A stretch of 50,089 bases of DNA from Oscillospiraceae bacterium (lineage in GTDB: Bacteria; Bacillota; Clostridia; Oscillospirales; Oscillospiraceae), in NCBI GenBank assembly GCA_017429325.1, contig JAFRPC010000005.1, positions 1-50,089 on the forward strand, read 5' to 3'. Each line of letters opens with the position of its first letter. Position 1 is the stretch's first letter. This document shows, in pieces, positions 25,828 to 34,282 of this stretch. Under the pieces are notes generated by a model, which saw only the letters and a program-made list of their open reading frames with translations, did no database searches and was not told the origin of the DNA. The translations under genes were made by a program, and so were the position numbers.

Positions 25828-26181
25828 CTACGTGGGCACCGCCGGTTCGGCCTGGCAGGCCGTTTCCACGGCGGCCAGGAAGGCCTTTGCGCCTCGGAAG
25901 GCCTGGAAGCTCAGGCAGCCCTGGGCCGTTTCCAGCCGCAGGGAGAAGGGGATCAGGAAGCGTTTGACCTCGGCCTTCGCCCCGCCCAGCTCCACGGACC
26001 GCAGCCCTAAGCCCAGCCCCGCCGGGAACTCCAGCTCCGCCAGGGTGAGGACGGAACCGTTCAGAAAGGCCCAGACCCGGCCCAGCGGCTTTTCGTCAAC
26101 GGCGACGCTGGCGGAGATGTAGAGCCCCCGCTGGTCCGCATAGCCCCGCGCCCGAGCCTCTTTCAATAAATTGTCTTCCAT
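25828..26181 (-). CDS. Hypothetical 117-aa protein
   Basis: I do not recognise this family. The ATG at 26181 has GGAGGAAA 4-8 bases upstream, and codon use is normal for the window. The sequence begins MEDNLLKEARARGYADQRGL and shows short beta-like stretches (LYISASVAVDEKPLG, VLTLAELEFP, CLSFQAF) with no signal, TM segment or cysteine motif; it is probably cytoplasmic and mixed alpha/beta. It lies alone between two repeat clusters, both of which are free of other genes. The frame stays open far upstream of 26181 only because the repeats there lack stops. Confidence 0.6.
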   Translation of the reverse strand: MEDNLLKEARARGYADQRGLYISASVAVDEKPLGRVWAFLNGSVLTLAELEFPAGLGLGLRSVELGGAKAEVKRFLIPFSLRLETAQGCLSFQAFRGAKAFLAAVETACQAEPAVPT

Positions 26182-26239
26182 ACAGTTTCCTCCAAACAAT
26201 CGAAACAAGGCCCCGCAGCGTCCCCGCTCGGACAAGGTT

Positions 26240-26620
26240 GTAGGGACGGCTCTCGGTCGTCCGCAGGACCCCGCGCCTGTAGGGGCGGTCATTGGCCGCC
26301 CGCAGGACCCCTCGCCTGTTGGGGCGGTCAGCCGTCCGCATCCCTCCGCCCGGTAGCGGCGCACAGTGTGCGCTACGGGACTGCCGTAGGGGACGGGTCC
26401 CCCGTCCCGCCGTCCGTCCCCCGCCGTAGGGCGGCCAGACCCTGGCCGCCGTCTGCACGGGGCGTCGTGGGCGCCGCCCCCTACGATTTCTCCCACCGTA
26501 AGGGCGGTTCTGTAGGGACGGCTCTCAGCCGTCCGCGGTTCCTCTTTAAGAGCCGTATCGGATTCACCTCCGGCGAATTGTCCGCCTGCGGCGGACCGGG
26601 CGCTTGATAAGCGCCCCTAC
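26240..26620. repeat. Array of about eight GTAG palindromes
   Basis: No gene lies in 26182-26643. Palindromes at 26240-26262, 26279-26301, 26353-26375, 26385-26408, 26426-26450, 26461-26485 (imperfect), 26512-26534 and, reversed, 26598-26620. Arms differ: GACGGCT, GGCGGTC, GCGGCGCAC, GGGACGGG, GGCGGCCAG and GGGCGCTT among them. AATTGTCCGCCTGCGGCGGA lies at about 26576-26595 and recurs near 49904. Confidence 0.85.
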
Positions 26621-26643
26621 GGCGTGAATGGGCAATGCTCCGC

Positions 26644-27276
26644 TCAGGCGAGGCCCCGCAGGGCCAGGAGGGCGGCGGCAATGCCGAAGCTCAGGGCCAG
26701 CATCGCGGCGAGGGATACATACCACTTCCCGCCCGCGTTGAAGCGGTAGAAGTCCTCCCACTGTTTTTTCACCAGGACCATCCAGACGTACACCGCCCCG
26801 TAGAGGAGGGTGGGGACCAGGCCCAGCAGCGCCCAGCCGAAGGCCAGGGGCTCCCCCCGTTCCGTCAGAGCCCAGGCGGCCATCGCCGCCAGGGGACAGA
26901 GGGCGTGGAGGAAGAAATTCCGTCCGGCGTACATCAGCCGGAAGTCGAAGTGGGTGACGGGCAGCAGGTAGAAGAGCACCGTGAAGAAGGTGACGCCCAC
27001 GGCGGTCGCAGCGGCCAGCTTGCAGAGGTCCAGCCAGCGGGGGAGCAGAGCGCCGTCGCCCCGAATCAGGGCCAGGGCCTCCCAGACCGCGGCGGCCAGA
27101 CAGCTCAGCGCACACAGGAGGTTGGAGTCCACGGTGAAATAGACCAGGGCCTTCCAGCGGCTTTGCTGCATATTGCCCTGCCCGCCCCGCAGGAAAAAGG
27201 CCCCACAGCCCCCCAGCACGGCCAGCGCCACAAAGGCGTTGAGCAGCAGGGACAGCCAGAGCTGCGTGTTCGTCAT
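26644..27276 (-). CDS. Six-TM membrane protein, Pr6Pr/FAR-17a-like
   Basis: A 210-aa integral membrane protein with about six hydrophobic helices: near residues 8-28, 45-70, 85-107, 120-140, 150-170 and 188-208. The segment KALVYFTVDSNLLCALSCL resembles the 'YFTxxSNLL' signature I associate with Pr6Pr membrane proteins, distantly related to eukaryotic FAR-17a/AIG1. HFDFRLMYAGRNFFLHALCP and the late KKQWEDFYRFNAGGKW loop also fit. Function unknown. A GGGGGTGG stretch precedes the ATG. It is divergent from glnA and preceded by the repeat array. Confidence 0.65.
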   Translation of the reverse strand: MTNTQLWLSLLLNAFVALAVLGGCGAFFLRGGQGNMQQSRWKALVYFTVDSNLLCALSCLAAAVWEALALIRGDGALLPRWLDLCKLAAATAVGVTFFTVLFYLLPVTHFDFRLMYAGRNFFLHALCPLAAMAAWALTERGEPLAFGWALLGLVPTLLYGAVYVWMVLVKKQWEDFYRFNAGGKWYVSLAAMLALSFGIAAALLALRGLA

Positions 27277-27335
27277 GGAAGTCCACCCCCCTTTTTCAAA
27301 ATATTATACCTCTCTGGGATCGGACTGTCAAGTGA

Positions 27336-27385
27336 TCCGCATACGGAGACAACAAGTAAGTCCGCATATGGAGACATCAAATAAG
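27336..27385. repeat. Two 25-bp direct repeats upstream of glnA
   Basis: Copies at 27336-27360 and 27361-27385 abut exactly and share TCCGCATA, GGAGACA, AA and TAAG, differing at about four positions. The core TCCG-CATA-CGGA is a short dyad. A third, weaker copy (CCGC-TTATGG) begins about 27387. They end 45 bp upstream of the glnA -35. Confidence 0.75.
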
Positions 27386-27429
27386 CGCCGCTTATGGGAA
27401 GCTTTACAAATTATTCTACCCAATCGACC

Positions 27430-27458
27430 TTTACTTTTTTCGGTATTTCGTGTATGAT
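27430..27458 (+). promoter_or_regulatory. glnA promoter
   Basis: TTTACT (27430-27435), 17-bp spacer, TATGAT (27453-27458). The weak -35 is compatible with an activator at the upstream 25-bp repeats. Confidence 0.6.
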
Positions 27459-27519
27459 ATGTGTGAAAGAAGGCCCTTGTCGGGTCTCTCGAATCTATAC
27501 AGATATGAGGTGCGCAGCT

Positions 27520-28944
27520 ATGGCAAGAACAGCACAGGACATCATGAAGCTTATCCGGGACGAGGATATCAAGATGGTGGACTTCAAGGTCGTGGATATC
27601 AACGGCCAGTTCCGCCACGTCACCATTCCCGCCGTCCATTTCAACGAGGAAACCATGGTCAACGGCATCGGCTTCGACGCCTCCAACTATGGCTACGCCG
27701 TGGTAGAGAAGTCCGACATGGTCTACATCCCCGACCTGGACACCGCCGCCATTGACCCCTTCTGCGAGGTCAAGACCCTGTCCATGATCGGCAACGCCAT
27801 GATCATCGACTACCCCGAGAACCGGCCCCTGGCCCAGTACCCCCGCAACATCGTGGCCGCCGCCAAGAAATATATGCAGGATTCCGGCATTGCCGACACC
27901 ATGCTGATTCTCCCCGAGTTTGAGTTCTATCTGTTCGACCAGGTGGGCTGGACCGTGGAGAACAACCGCGTCGCCTTCGCGGTGGACACCCAGCAGGCCT
28001 ACTGGAACAGTGAGGTGGAGGGCAGCGGCAATGTCGTCCCCTTCCAGAAGAACTACCACATCGCCAAGCCCCTGGACACCACCTACGAGTGCCGCAGCGA
28101 GATGTGCATGGAGATCGAGAAGGCCGGTATCCCCGTCAAGTACCACCACCCCGAGGTGGGCGGCGCCGGTCAGTTTGAGATCGAGCCCCTGCTCTGCGAG
28201 CTGGAGAAAATGGCCGACGGCACCATGATGGTCAAGTACATCATCCACAACGTCGCCAAGAAGTACGGCCTGGCCGCCACCCTGATGCCCAAGCCCGTCT
28301 ACGGCGAGGCCGGCAGCGGGATGCACGTCCACATGCTGCTTCTGAAGGACGGCGAGCCCGTCTTCTCCGACGACAACGGCTATTCCCACCTGTCCAAGGA
28401 GGCCCACTGGTTCATGGGCGGTTTGCTGAAGCACATCGCCTCCCTCTGCGCCATCACGAACCCCTCCACCAACTCCTTCAAGCGGCTGGTGCCCGGCTTT
28501 GAGGCCCCCGTCACCGTGGGCTACGCCACCTCCAACCGCAGCGCCGTCATCCGCATCCCCGCCTACGCCAAGTCCCCGAAGCTGCGCCGCTTCGAGCTGC
28601 GGAACCCCGACGCCACCTGCAACCCCTACTTCTGCTACGCGGCCATCCTGATGGCGGGCCTGGACGGCATCAAGAACCAGATCGACCCCCACGAGAACGG
28701 CTGGGGTCCCTACGACTGCAACCTCTTCGAGCTCCCCGAGGAGGAGAAGAAGAAGCTCCATCAGCTTCCCACCCGGCTGGAGGACGCCCTGGACGCCCTG
28801 GAGGCGGACCACGACTACCTGACCGCCGGCGGCGTCTTCCCCGAGAGTCTCATCAACAACTTCCTCAAGCGCAAGCGCGCCGAGTGCGCCGAGCTGAGCC
28901 GCATCCCCCATCCCGCGGAGTTCGACAAGTACTTCAACCTGTAA
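27520..28944 (+). CDS. glnA: Glutamine synthetase type I
   Basis: A 474-aa cytoplasmic dodecameric enzyme that makes glutamine from glutamate, ammonia and ATP. Family motifs: DASNYGY near the N-terminus, LPEFEFYLF (metal site), GEAGSGMHVHMLL, KRLVPGFEAPVTVGY, and SAVIRIPAY (Arg site). At the position of the Tyr adenylylated in E. coli (NLYDLP) this protein has Phe (F403 in CNLFELP), so control by adenylylation is excluded. I chose ATG 27520 because GAGGTG lies 7 bases upstream. The gene has its own promoter behind 25-bp repeats and a strong shared terminator hairpin, consistent with nitrogen control. Confidence 0.95.
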   Translation: MARTAQDIMKLIRDEDIKMVDFKVVDINGQFRHVTIPAVHFNEETMVNGIGFDASNYGYAVVEKSDMVYIPDLDTAAIDPFCEVKTLSMIGNAMIIDYPENRPLAQYPRNIVAAAKKYMQDSGIADTMLILPEFEFYLFDQVGWTVENNRVAFAVDTQQAYWNSEVEGSGNVVPFQKNYHIAKPLDTTYECRSEMCMEIEKAGIPVKYHHPEVGGAGQFEIEPLLCELEKMADGTMMVKYIIHNVAKKYGLAATLMPKPVYGEAGSGMHVHMLLLKDGEPVFSDDNGYSHLSKEAHWFMGGLLKHIASLCAITNPSTNSFKRLVPGFEAPVTVGYATSNRSAVIRIPAYAKSPKLRRFELRNPDATCNPYFCYAAILMAGLDGIKNQIDPHENGWGPYDCNLFELPEEEKKKLHQLPTRLEDALDALEADHDYLTAGGVFPESLINNFLKRKRAECAELSRIPHPAEFDKYFNL

Positions 28945-28955
28945 GAATATATACA

Positions 28956-29001
28956 ATATACACAGCGCCCGGACGGTTCGCCGTCCGGGCGCTGTGTATA
29001 T
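28956..29001. terminator. 21-bp hairpin between convergent glnA and prfC
   Basis: Perfect arms beginning ATATACACAGCGCCCGGACG with loop TTCG. No long T-run, but the AT-rich stem end on each side suits termination in both directions. Confidence 0.8.
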
Positions 29002-29005
29002 GGGA

Positions 29006-30583
29006 TCAGTTCATTTCCGCCAGCTCCAGGCCGGGGTTCTTGCGTTTTGTGAAGTCGATGGCCCAGTAGGAGGAGAAGACCAGGAGCTTCCGGCCCCGGT
29101 AGTCCTCTAAGAGCTCCGCGTCGGAGGAGAGGTTCAGGTCCTTCTCCGCCACGGGGCTGGCGGTGATCAGCCGCAGCTCCTCGTAGGGCAGGTTCTCCAT
29201 CCGCAGCTCCACGCCGTACTCGCTCTTCATCCGGTACTGGAACACGTCGAATTGCAGGGTGCCCACGACGCCTACGATGACCTCCTCCATGCCGGTCTCC
29301 GGCTTCTTGAAGATCTGGATGGCGCCCTCCTGGGCGATCTGCTCGGTGCCCTTGATGAACTGCTTGCGCTTCATAGTGTCCCGGGGGCTGACCCGGCAAA
29401 AGTGCTCCGGGGCGAAGGTGGGGATGCCCGCGTAGCGGAACTTCTGCCCCGGCACGGTGATGGTGTCGCCGATGGCGAAGATGCCGGGGTCGAAGACGCC
29501 GATGATGTCCCCGGCGTAGGCCTCGTCCACGATCTCACGCTCCGAGGCCATGAGCTGCTGGGGCTGGCTCAGGCGCATTTTCTTCCCCGCCTGGACGTGG
29601 TAGTACTCCGCGTCCCGCTGGAAGTGGCCGGAGCAGATGCGCATAAAGGCCAGCCGGTCCCGGTGGGCCTTGTTCATGTTGGCCTGGATCTTGAAGACGA
29701 AAGCGGAGAAGTCCGGGGAGAAGGCGTCGATGACGCCGCAGTCGGCGGTGCGGGACAGGGGCGGGGGCGTCATCCGCAGGAATTCCTCCAAAAAGGGCTC
29801 GATGCCGAAGTTGTTCAGGGCGGAGCCGAAGAACACAGGGCTGAGCTCGCCCGCCCGGACCTCGTCCAAATTCAGCTCCCGGCCCGCGGAGAGCAGCTCC
29901 ACCTCGTCGATGAGCTGGGCGTGGCGGCTCTGGCCCAGAAGCTCGTCCAGAGCGGGGTCGTAGAGGTCCACCTCCTGCTTTTCGGCCTTGCTTTTGCCGC
30001 TGACGCCGGAGAAGAGCAGGAGCTGGGAGCCCTGGCGGTCATAGACGCCCCGGAACTCCTTGCCGGAGCCAATGGGCCAGTTCATCGCGCAGGTCTCAAT
30101 GCCCAGCTCATGCTCCAGCTCGTCCAGCAGGTCAAAGGGGTCCTTGGTCTCCCGGTCCATCTTGTTGATGAAGGTGAAGATGGGGATGTGCCGCATGGCG
30201 CAGACCTTGAAGAGCTTCCGGGTCTGGGGCTCCACGCCCTTGGCACCGTCGATGACCATGACGGCGGAGTCGGCGGCCATCAGGGTCCGGTAGGTGTCCT
30301 CGGAGAAGTCCTGGTGGCCCGGGGTGTCCAGGATGTTGATGCAGAAGCCGTTGTACTGGAACTGCATGACGGAGGAGGTGACGGAGATGCCGCGCTGCTT
30401 CTCGATCTCCATCCAGTCCGAGACCGCGGCCCGTGCGTTCTTTTTGCCCTTGACGGCCCCCGCCTGGGCAATGGCCCCGCCGTAGAGCAGGAATTTTTCG
30501 GTCAAAGTGGTTTTACCGGCGTCCGGATGGGAGATAATGGCGAAGGTGCGCCGCCGGGAGATCTCTTGTTGTAAAGTGGACAT
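29006..30583 (-). CDS. prfC: Peptide chain release factor 3
   Basis: A 525-aa translational GTPase that removes RF1/RF2 from the ribosome. G-motifs: SHPDAGKTT (G1), a switch region around EKQRGISVTSSVM, DTPGHQDFSEDTYR (G3), NKMDRE (G4). The N-terminal GTPase, domain II with VFKIQANMNKAHRDRLAFMR and the RF3 C-domain are of standard length. An AAAGGAG site precedes ATG 30583 by 8 bases. It is divergent from murI with back-to-back promoters and convergent with glnA. Confidence 0.96.
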   Translation of the reverse strand: MSTLQQEISRRRTFAIISHPDAGKTTLTEKFLLYGGAIAQAGAVKGKKNARAAVSDWMEIEKQRGISVTSSVMQFQYNGFCINILDTPGHQDFSEDTYRTLMAADSAVMVIDGAKGVEPQTRKLFKVCAMRHIPIFTFINKMDRETKDPFDLLDELEHELGIETCAMNWPIGSGKEFRGVYDRQGSQLLLFSGVSGKSKAEKQEVDLYDPALDELLGQSRHAQLIDEVELLSAGRELNLDEVRAGELSPVFFGSALNNFGIEPFLEEFLRMTPPPLSRTADCGVIDAFSPDFSAFVFKIQANMNKAHRDRLAFMRICSGHFQRDAEYYHVQAGKKMRLSQPQQLMASEREIVDEAYAGDIIGVFDPGIFAIGDTITVPGQKFRYAGIPTFAPEHFCRVSPRDTMKRKQFIKGTEQIAQEGAIQIFKKPETGMEEVIVGVVGTLQFDVFQYRMKSEYGVELRMENLPYEELRLITASPVAEKDLNLSSDAELLEDYRGRKLLVFSSYWAIDFTKRKNPGLELAEMN

Positions 30584-30609
30584 ATCTTGACTCCTTTCGA
30601 TAAGGGAGA

Positions 30610-30685
30610 TGCTGGCTGATAGGTGATAGGTGCTGGTTGCTGGGTGCTAGGGATTCTTAGGGTAGCGGCGCACAGTGTGCGCCAC
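30610..30685. repeat. Heptamer array and palindrome in the prfC leader
   Basis: TAGGTGA/TGGTTGC heptamers at 30610-30652 and a GTAGCG palindrome at 30662-30685 (arms GGCGCAC/GTGCGCC). Both lie between the prfC promoter and its start, so they are transcribed as its 5' leader. Confidence 0.8.
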
Positions 30686-30715
30686 GGTTTCCGGTCTCAT
30701 GGAAAGCCGCAAAAT

Positions 30716-30744
30716 ATCATAACACAAGAAACTCAGAATTACAA
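30716..30744 (-). promoter_or_regulatory. prfC promoter
   Basis: Minus strand: TTGTAA (30739-30744), 17-bp spacer, TATGAT (30716-30721). Confidence 0.7.
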
Positions 30745-30755
30745 GGAAAAATCGG

Positions 30756-30784
30756 TTGCAAAATCAGAAAAAACGGAGTAAAAT
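30756..30784 (+). promoter_or_regulatory. murI promoter
   Basis: TTGCAA (30756-30761), 17-bp spacer, TAAAAT (30779-30784). It is back to back with the prfC promoter, 11 bp apart. Confidence 0.7.
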
Positions 30785-30819
30785 ATTGATGTGAAATCAT
30801 GATAGACATCAGAAATCCC

Positions 30820-30922
30820 GTGGCGCACACTGTGCGCCGCTACAGAACGGCGGGCGCTCACTGAACGCCCCTACGAACCCAAGACCTATAACCCCCAGCC
30901 CCCAGCCCTTAGCCCCTAGCAC
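30820..30922. repeat. Palindromes and heptamers in the murI leader
   Basis: Reverse-oriented palindromes at 30820-30843 (arms GGCGCAC/GTGCGCC) and 30852-30874, then CAGCCCC/TAGCCCC heptamers at about 30880-30922, ending just before the AAAGGAGG of murI. Confidence 0.8.
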
Positions 30923-30943
30923 CTTGAAAGGAGGCGTACAAAA

Positions 30944-32350
30944 GTGGACAAGAACTCCCCCATCGTCGTCTTCGACTCCGGCGTGGGGGGCGTCAGCGTG
31001 CTGCGCGCCCTGGTGCGGGAGCTGCCGGACGAGGCCTTCGTCTACTTCGGCGACTCCGCCAACGCCCCCTACGGTTCCCGGCCTACCGAGGAGATCCGGG
31101 CCCTGACCCTGGCGGCCCTGACCCGGCTCAAGGCCGAGTACGACTTCAAGGCCGCCGTCATCGCCTGCAACACCGCCACCTCGGCCGCCATTGAGGTCCT
31201 GCGGGCCGCCTGGCCGGAGCTCCCCGTCATCGGCATCGAGCCCGCCCTGAAGCCCGCCGCGGACCGCCACCCCGGCGGCACCGTGGTGGTGATGGCCACC
31301 GAGACCACCCTGCGGGAGGAGAAGTTCGACGCCCTGAGCCGCAGGATGGAGAGCCGCTGCAAGGTGGTGCGCCTGCCCTGCCCCCAGCTGGTGGAGTTTG
31401 TGGAGCGGGGCGAGACCGACAGCCCGGCCTTAGAGGTCTATCTCCGGGGCGTCTTAGGCCCCTACGTCAACGGCAAGGCCGACGCGGTGGTCTTAGGCTG
31501 CACCCACTTCCCCTTCGCCTCTAAGGTGCTGCGCCGGGTCCTGTCCCCGGCCACGGAGCTGCTGGACGGCAGCGAGGGCACGGCCCGCAACACCCGCTCG
31601 CAGCTGGCCGAGCGCTCCCTGCTCCGGGAGGCGGGGGAGGGGAGCGTCCGCTTCCTCAATTCCAGCCCGGACCCCGAGGCGGCGGAGCGCTGCCGCCGCC
31701 TGCTGACTGCCGACCTGATCCCCGCCCCCCAGCGGGCGGAACAACCGATAAGGAGAATCACCATGGACCCCAAAGAACGCTTTGTCGCCGTATTCCGCCA
31801 GTACATCCGCCGCGAAGGCGCGGAGGAGCTTTTGAACTGGCTGCTCACCACCGACTTCTTCGAGGCGCCCGCCAGCGCCCGCTACCACTCCGCCGTGGCG
31901 GGCGGGCTCTGCCAGCACAGCCTCAACGTCTACGACTGCCTGCGGGCCTACCTGGCCCGGCCCCGGGTCCAGCAGGTCTACGGCCTGACCGGGGAGGACT
32001 ACTCCGAGGAGAGCATCGCCATCGCGGCCCTGCTCCACGACCTGTGCAAGATCGGCTGCTACCGGCCCGGCTTCCGCAACGTCAAGGACGAGCGGGGCGT
32101 CTGGCAGAAGGTCGCCACCTACAACTTTGAGGACGAGTTCCCCTTCGGCCACGGCGAAAAGTCCGTCTGGATGGTCATGAAGTACATGAAGCTCACGGAC
32201 CAGGAGGCCTTCGCCATCCGCTACCATATGGGCTTCTCCGGCGAGGAGGACGCCCGCACCGTGGGCCAGGCCCTGGCAAGGTTCCCCCTGGCCTTCGCCC
32301 TCAACGTGGCCGACTCCGAGGCCACCTACTTCCTGGAGGAGACGCCGTAA
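30944..32350 (+). CDS. murI: Glutamate racemase fused to an HD-domain phosphohydrolase
   Basis: One 468-aa frame with two complete proteins. Residues 1 to about 262 are MurI, which makes D-glutamate for peptidoglycan: FDSGVGG, YFGDSANAPYG, and the two catalytic Cys in ACNTATS (C75) and LGCTHFP (C186). From residue 274 (MDPKERFVAVFRQYIRR) an HD hydrolase begins, with metal residues H325 in CQHSLNVYDC and HD at 365-366 in LLHDLCKIG. Its own AAGGAGA site and ATG are at 31750-31765, so the HD part is probably also made alone. A TAA in the +1 frame (31749-31751) overlaps that site and looks like the ancestral murI stop. Start GTG 30944 has AAAGGAGG 9 bases upstream. Confidence 0.88.
   Translation: MDKNSPIVVFDSGVGGVSVLRALVRELPDEAFVYFGDSANAPYGSRPTEEIRALTLAALTRLKAEYDFKAAVIACNTATSAAIEVLRAAWPELPVIGIEPALKPAADRHPGGTVVVMATETTLREEKFDALSRRMESRCKVVRLPCPQLVEFVERGETDSPALEVYLRGVLGPYVNGKADAVVLGCTHFPFASKVLRRVLSPATELLDGSEGTARNTRSQLAERSLLREAGEGSVRFLNSSPDPEAAERCRRLLTADLIPAPQRAEQPIRRITMDPKERFVAVFRQYIRREGAEELLNWLLTTDFFEAPASARYHSAVAGGLCQHSLNVYDCLRAYLARPRVQQVYGLTGEDYSEESIAIAALLHDLCKIGCYRPGFRNVKDERGVWQKVATYNFEDEFPFGHGEKSVWMVMKYMKLTDQEAFAIRYHMGFSGEEDARTVGQALARFPLAFALNVADSEATYFLEETP
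31750..31765 (+). promoter_or_regulatory. Internal ribosome-binding site and ATG for the HD domain
   Basis: AAGGAGA (31750-31756), six bases, then ATG (31763-31765) in frame with murI. It would give a 195-aa HD protein (31763-32350) of the normal length for this stand-alone clostridial family. Confidence 0.75.
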
Positions 32351-32368
32351 GTCGCAATGCCCCCGCCC

Positions 32369-32465
32369 GTAGGGGACGGGTCTCCCGTCCCGCTGTCCCC
32401 CGCCCGTAGGGGACGGGTCTCCCGTCCCGTTGTCCCCCGCCCGTAGGGAAGGCTCTCAGCTGTCC
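32369..32465. repeat. Three tandem 37-bp palindrome units
   Basis: GTAG tags at 32369, 32406 and 32443, an exact 37-bp period. Units 1 and 2 have arms GGGACGGG/CCCGTCCC; unit 3 has a diverged, partly paired AGGCT/AGCTGT hairpin. Spacers are CTGTCCCCCGCCC-like. The rest of the gap 32466-32604 contains the promoter only. Confidence 0.85.
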
Positions 32466-32527
32466 GCGTTTCCCAACGCCGGAGCGCTGCGAAATTGCCC
32501 GGCGAAGGAAAAAACATGAATTCCCTA

Positions 32528-32556
32528 TTGACAAAAAACCACAAAATATAGATAAT
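32528..32556 (+). promoter_or_regulatory. Promoter of the membrane protein-DUF937 pair
   Basis: TTGACA (32528-32533), 17-bp A-rich spacer, GATAAT (32551-32556), then TTGGAGGAA before the ATG at 32605. Confidence 0.75.
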
Positions 32557-32604
32557 AAAAGAAGCAAAGCCCCAAGATTTCGAGAAAGAATTGGAGGAAT
32601 CCCT

Positions 32605-33522
32605 ATGGCAGAAAAGAATACGAACACCCCGCAGAAGCCGGACGCGCCCAAGAAGGTGACGCAGACTGCCAAGAAGGTGACGGATACCGCCAAGCAGGCG
32701 GAGAACGCCCCCAAGAAGGTCAGCCAGACCGCCAAGAGGCCCCAGCAGACCATCGCCGTGACCACCCCCACCGGCGGCAGCACCACCGGTCTGCGCATCG
32801 GCGCCGTCGTCCTGTGGCTCCTGGCCATCGTGTGCGAGGTCTTCGCCATCATGGCCCTGCTGCAGTACTTCATCCCGCCCTTCGGCATGAGTATGCTGGT
32901 CTTCCTGATTATCATGATCGTCCTGGACCTGGCCTTTGCCATCCTGGCGGCCCAGCTCTGGAAGAAGGCCAACCACATCCACCCCATGAGCGAGAAGCGC
33001 GGCAAGTTCCTGTTCTACGTCTGGAACGAGCTGGGCGTCATTATGGCCTGCATCTGCTTCATTCCCCTGATCATCCTGCTGCTCAAGAACGACAAGCTGG
33101 ACAAGAAGACCAAGACCATCGCCGCCATCGTGGCCGCCGTGGCCCTGCTGATCACCGGCGTCGCCTCCGCGGACTTCCATCCCATCACCGCCGAGCAGAA
33201 GGAAGAGGCCGAGGCCCAGATCACCACCAACGTCTACTGGACCGAGTTCGGCCACAAGTACCACCTGAAGTGGAGCCCGGACGACAGCGACGAGCCCTGC
33301 TGCCCCTACATCAGCGGCAAGGAGCCCTATGAGGGCACCGTCACCCAGGCCATCGAGCTGGGCCGTACCGCCATCTGCTCCTACTGCGCCACCCACTTTG
33401 CCGAGGAAATGGGCTTAGAGCTGACAGAACTGAACGTGGAAGACGGTGCGGAGCTCAAGGACGCCGTCGAGCCCAACATCGTCGTCAACACCGGCGAGGC
33501 TGGGAATACGGAGGGCAATTAA
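32605..33522 (+). CDS. Membrane protein with Lys/Thr repeat N-terminus and Cys-rich C-terminus
   Basis: I do not recognise a named family for the whole 305-aa protein. Residues 15-45 hold imperfect repeats (KKVTQTAKKVTDTAKQ, KKVSQTAK), basic and probably cytoplasmic. Hydrophobic helices lie at about 63-90, 94-117, 138-160 and 170-189. The C-terminal soluble part (about 205-265) reads YWTEFGHKYHLKW, then CCPYISG, VTQAIELGRTAICSYC. This is the 'xYHxxxCxx...CxxC' pattern of small Ada-like or ComEC-tail metal-binding modules. A TTGGAGG site precedes the ATG. The next gene starts at the base after its stop, so they are co-translated. Confidence 0.7.
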   Translation: MAEKNTNTPQKPDAPKKVTQTAKKVTDTAKQAENAPKKVSQTAKRPQQTIAVTTPTGGSTTGLRIGAVVLWLLAIVCEVFAIMALLQYFIPPFGMSMLVFLIIMIVLDLAFAILAAQLWKKANHIHPMSEKRGKFLFYVWNELGVIMACICFIPLIILLLKNDKLDKKTKTIAAIVAAVALLITGVASADFHPITAEQKEEAEAQITTNVYWTEFGHKYHLKWSPDDSDEPCCPYISGKEPYEGTVTQAIELGRTAICSYCATHFAEEMGLELTELNVEDGAELKDAVEPNIVVNTGEAGNTEGN

Positions 33523-34275
33523 ATGGCTTTTGACCTCAATGCCATCGGCGCATTGATCTCCGGCGGCGGTCTCGACGCCCTGAGCAAGCGCACCAAGGTT
33601 GGCAAGGAGGACATCGCGAAGGTGCTCTCCGTCGGTATCCCCGCCCTGGTGGGCGGAATGCGCCGCAATGCCGGCGCCGAGGCCGGAGCCCAGTCCCTGG
33701 CGAAGGCTCTGGCGGACCACAGCGCCGCCGACACCTCCGACGCCGCGGCCTTTTTGAAGAATGCGGACCTCAAGGACGGCAAGAAGATCTTAGGCCACGT
33801 CCTGGGCGACGACCAGAAGAAGTTAGTGGACGAGCTCTCCCGCGCCACCGGCGTCACCAAGGGCAAGACCACCTCTCTGCTGGCCCTGGCGGCCCCGCTG
33901 CTGCTCTCGGTGCTGGGCAGCCAGAACAACAGCCAGCAGCAGCAACAGAGCAGCTCCGACAGCGGCCTTATGGGCCTGCTGGGCGGTCTGCTGGGCGGCG
34001 GACAGAGCTCCGGCGGCAGCCTGCTGGGCGGCCTCCTGGGCGGCGGCAGCAGCCAGCAGCAGAGCAGCAGCTCCGGCGGCAGCCTCCTGGGCTCCCTGCT
34101 GGGCGGCAGCTCCGACAGCAACGCCTCCATGGCCTCCGGCCTCTTCTCCTCCCTGCTGGGCGGCGGCGGCAGCGCCTCCAACGTCGGCGGCAGCACCATC
34201 CAGCTGGTGGAGCAGCAAGCCCAGGAGCCCGAATCCGGCGGCCTGCTGAGCAGCGTCCTGAATCTGTTCCATTGA
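33523..34275 (+). CDS. DUF937 (YidB-like) protein with Gly/Leu/Ser/Gln low-complexity tail
   Basis: A 250-aa protein of unknown function. The N-terminal 130 residues are DUF937: a helical bundle with VGKEDIAKVLSVGIPALVGGM, AAAFLKNADLKDGKKILGHVLG and TSLLALAAPLLLSVLG. From about residue 138 it becomes low complexity, with runs of Gln/Ser and repeated GGLLGGG/SLLGGLLG, probably flexible or self-associating. The ATG follows the upstream stop without a gap, and GGAGGG lies inside the end of that gene. YidB-type proteins are uncharacterised; a partnership with the membrane protein is suggested only by the tight coupling. Confidence 0.85.
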   Translation: MAFDLNAIGALISGGGLDALSKRTKVGKEDIAKVLSVGIPALVGGMRRNAGAEAGAQSLAKALADHSAADTSDAAAFLKNADLKDGKKILGHVLGDDQKKLVDELSRATGVTKGKTTSLLALAAPLLLSVLGSQNNSQQQQQSSSDSGLMGLLGGLLGGGQSSGGSLLGGLLGGGSSQQQSSSSGGSLLGSLLGGSSDSNASMASGLFSSLLGGGGSASNVGGSTIQLVEQQAQEPESGGLLSSVLNLFH

Positions 34276-34282
34276 GCGTAAT

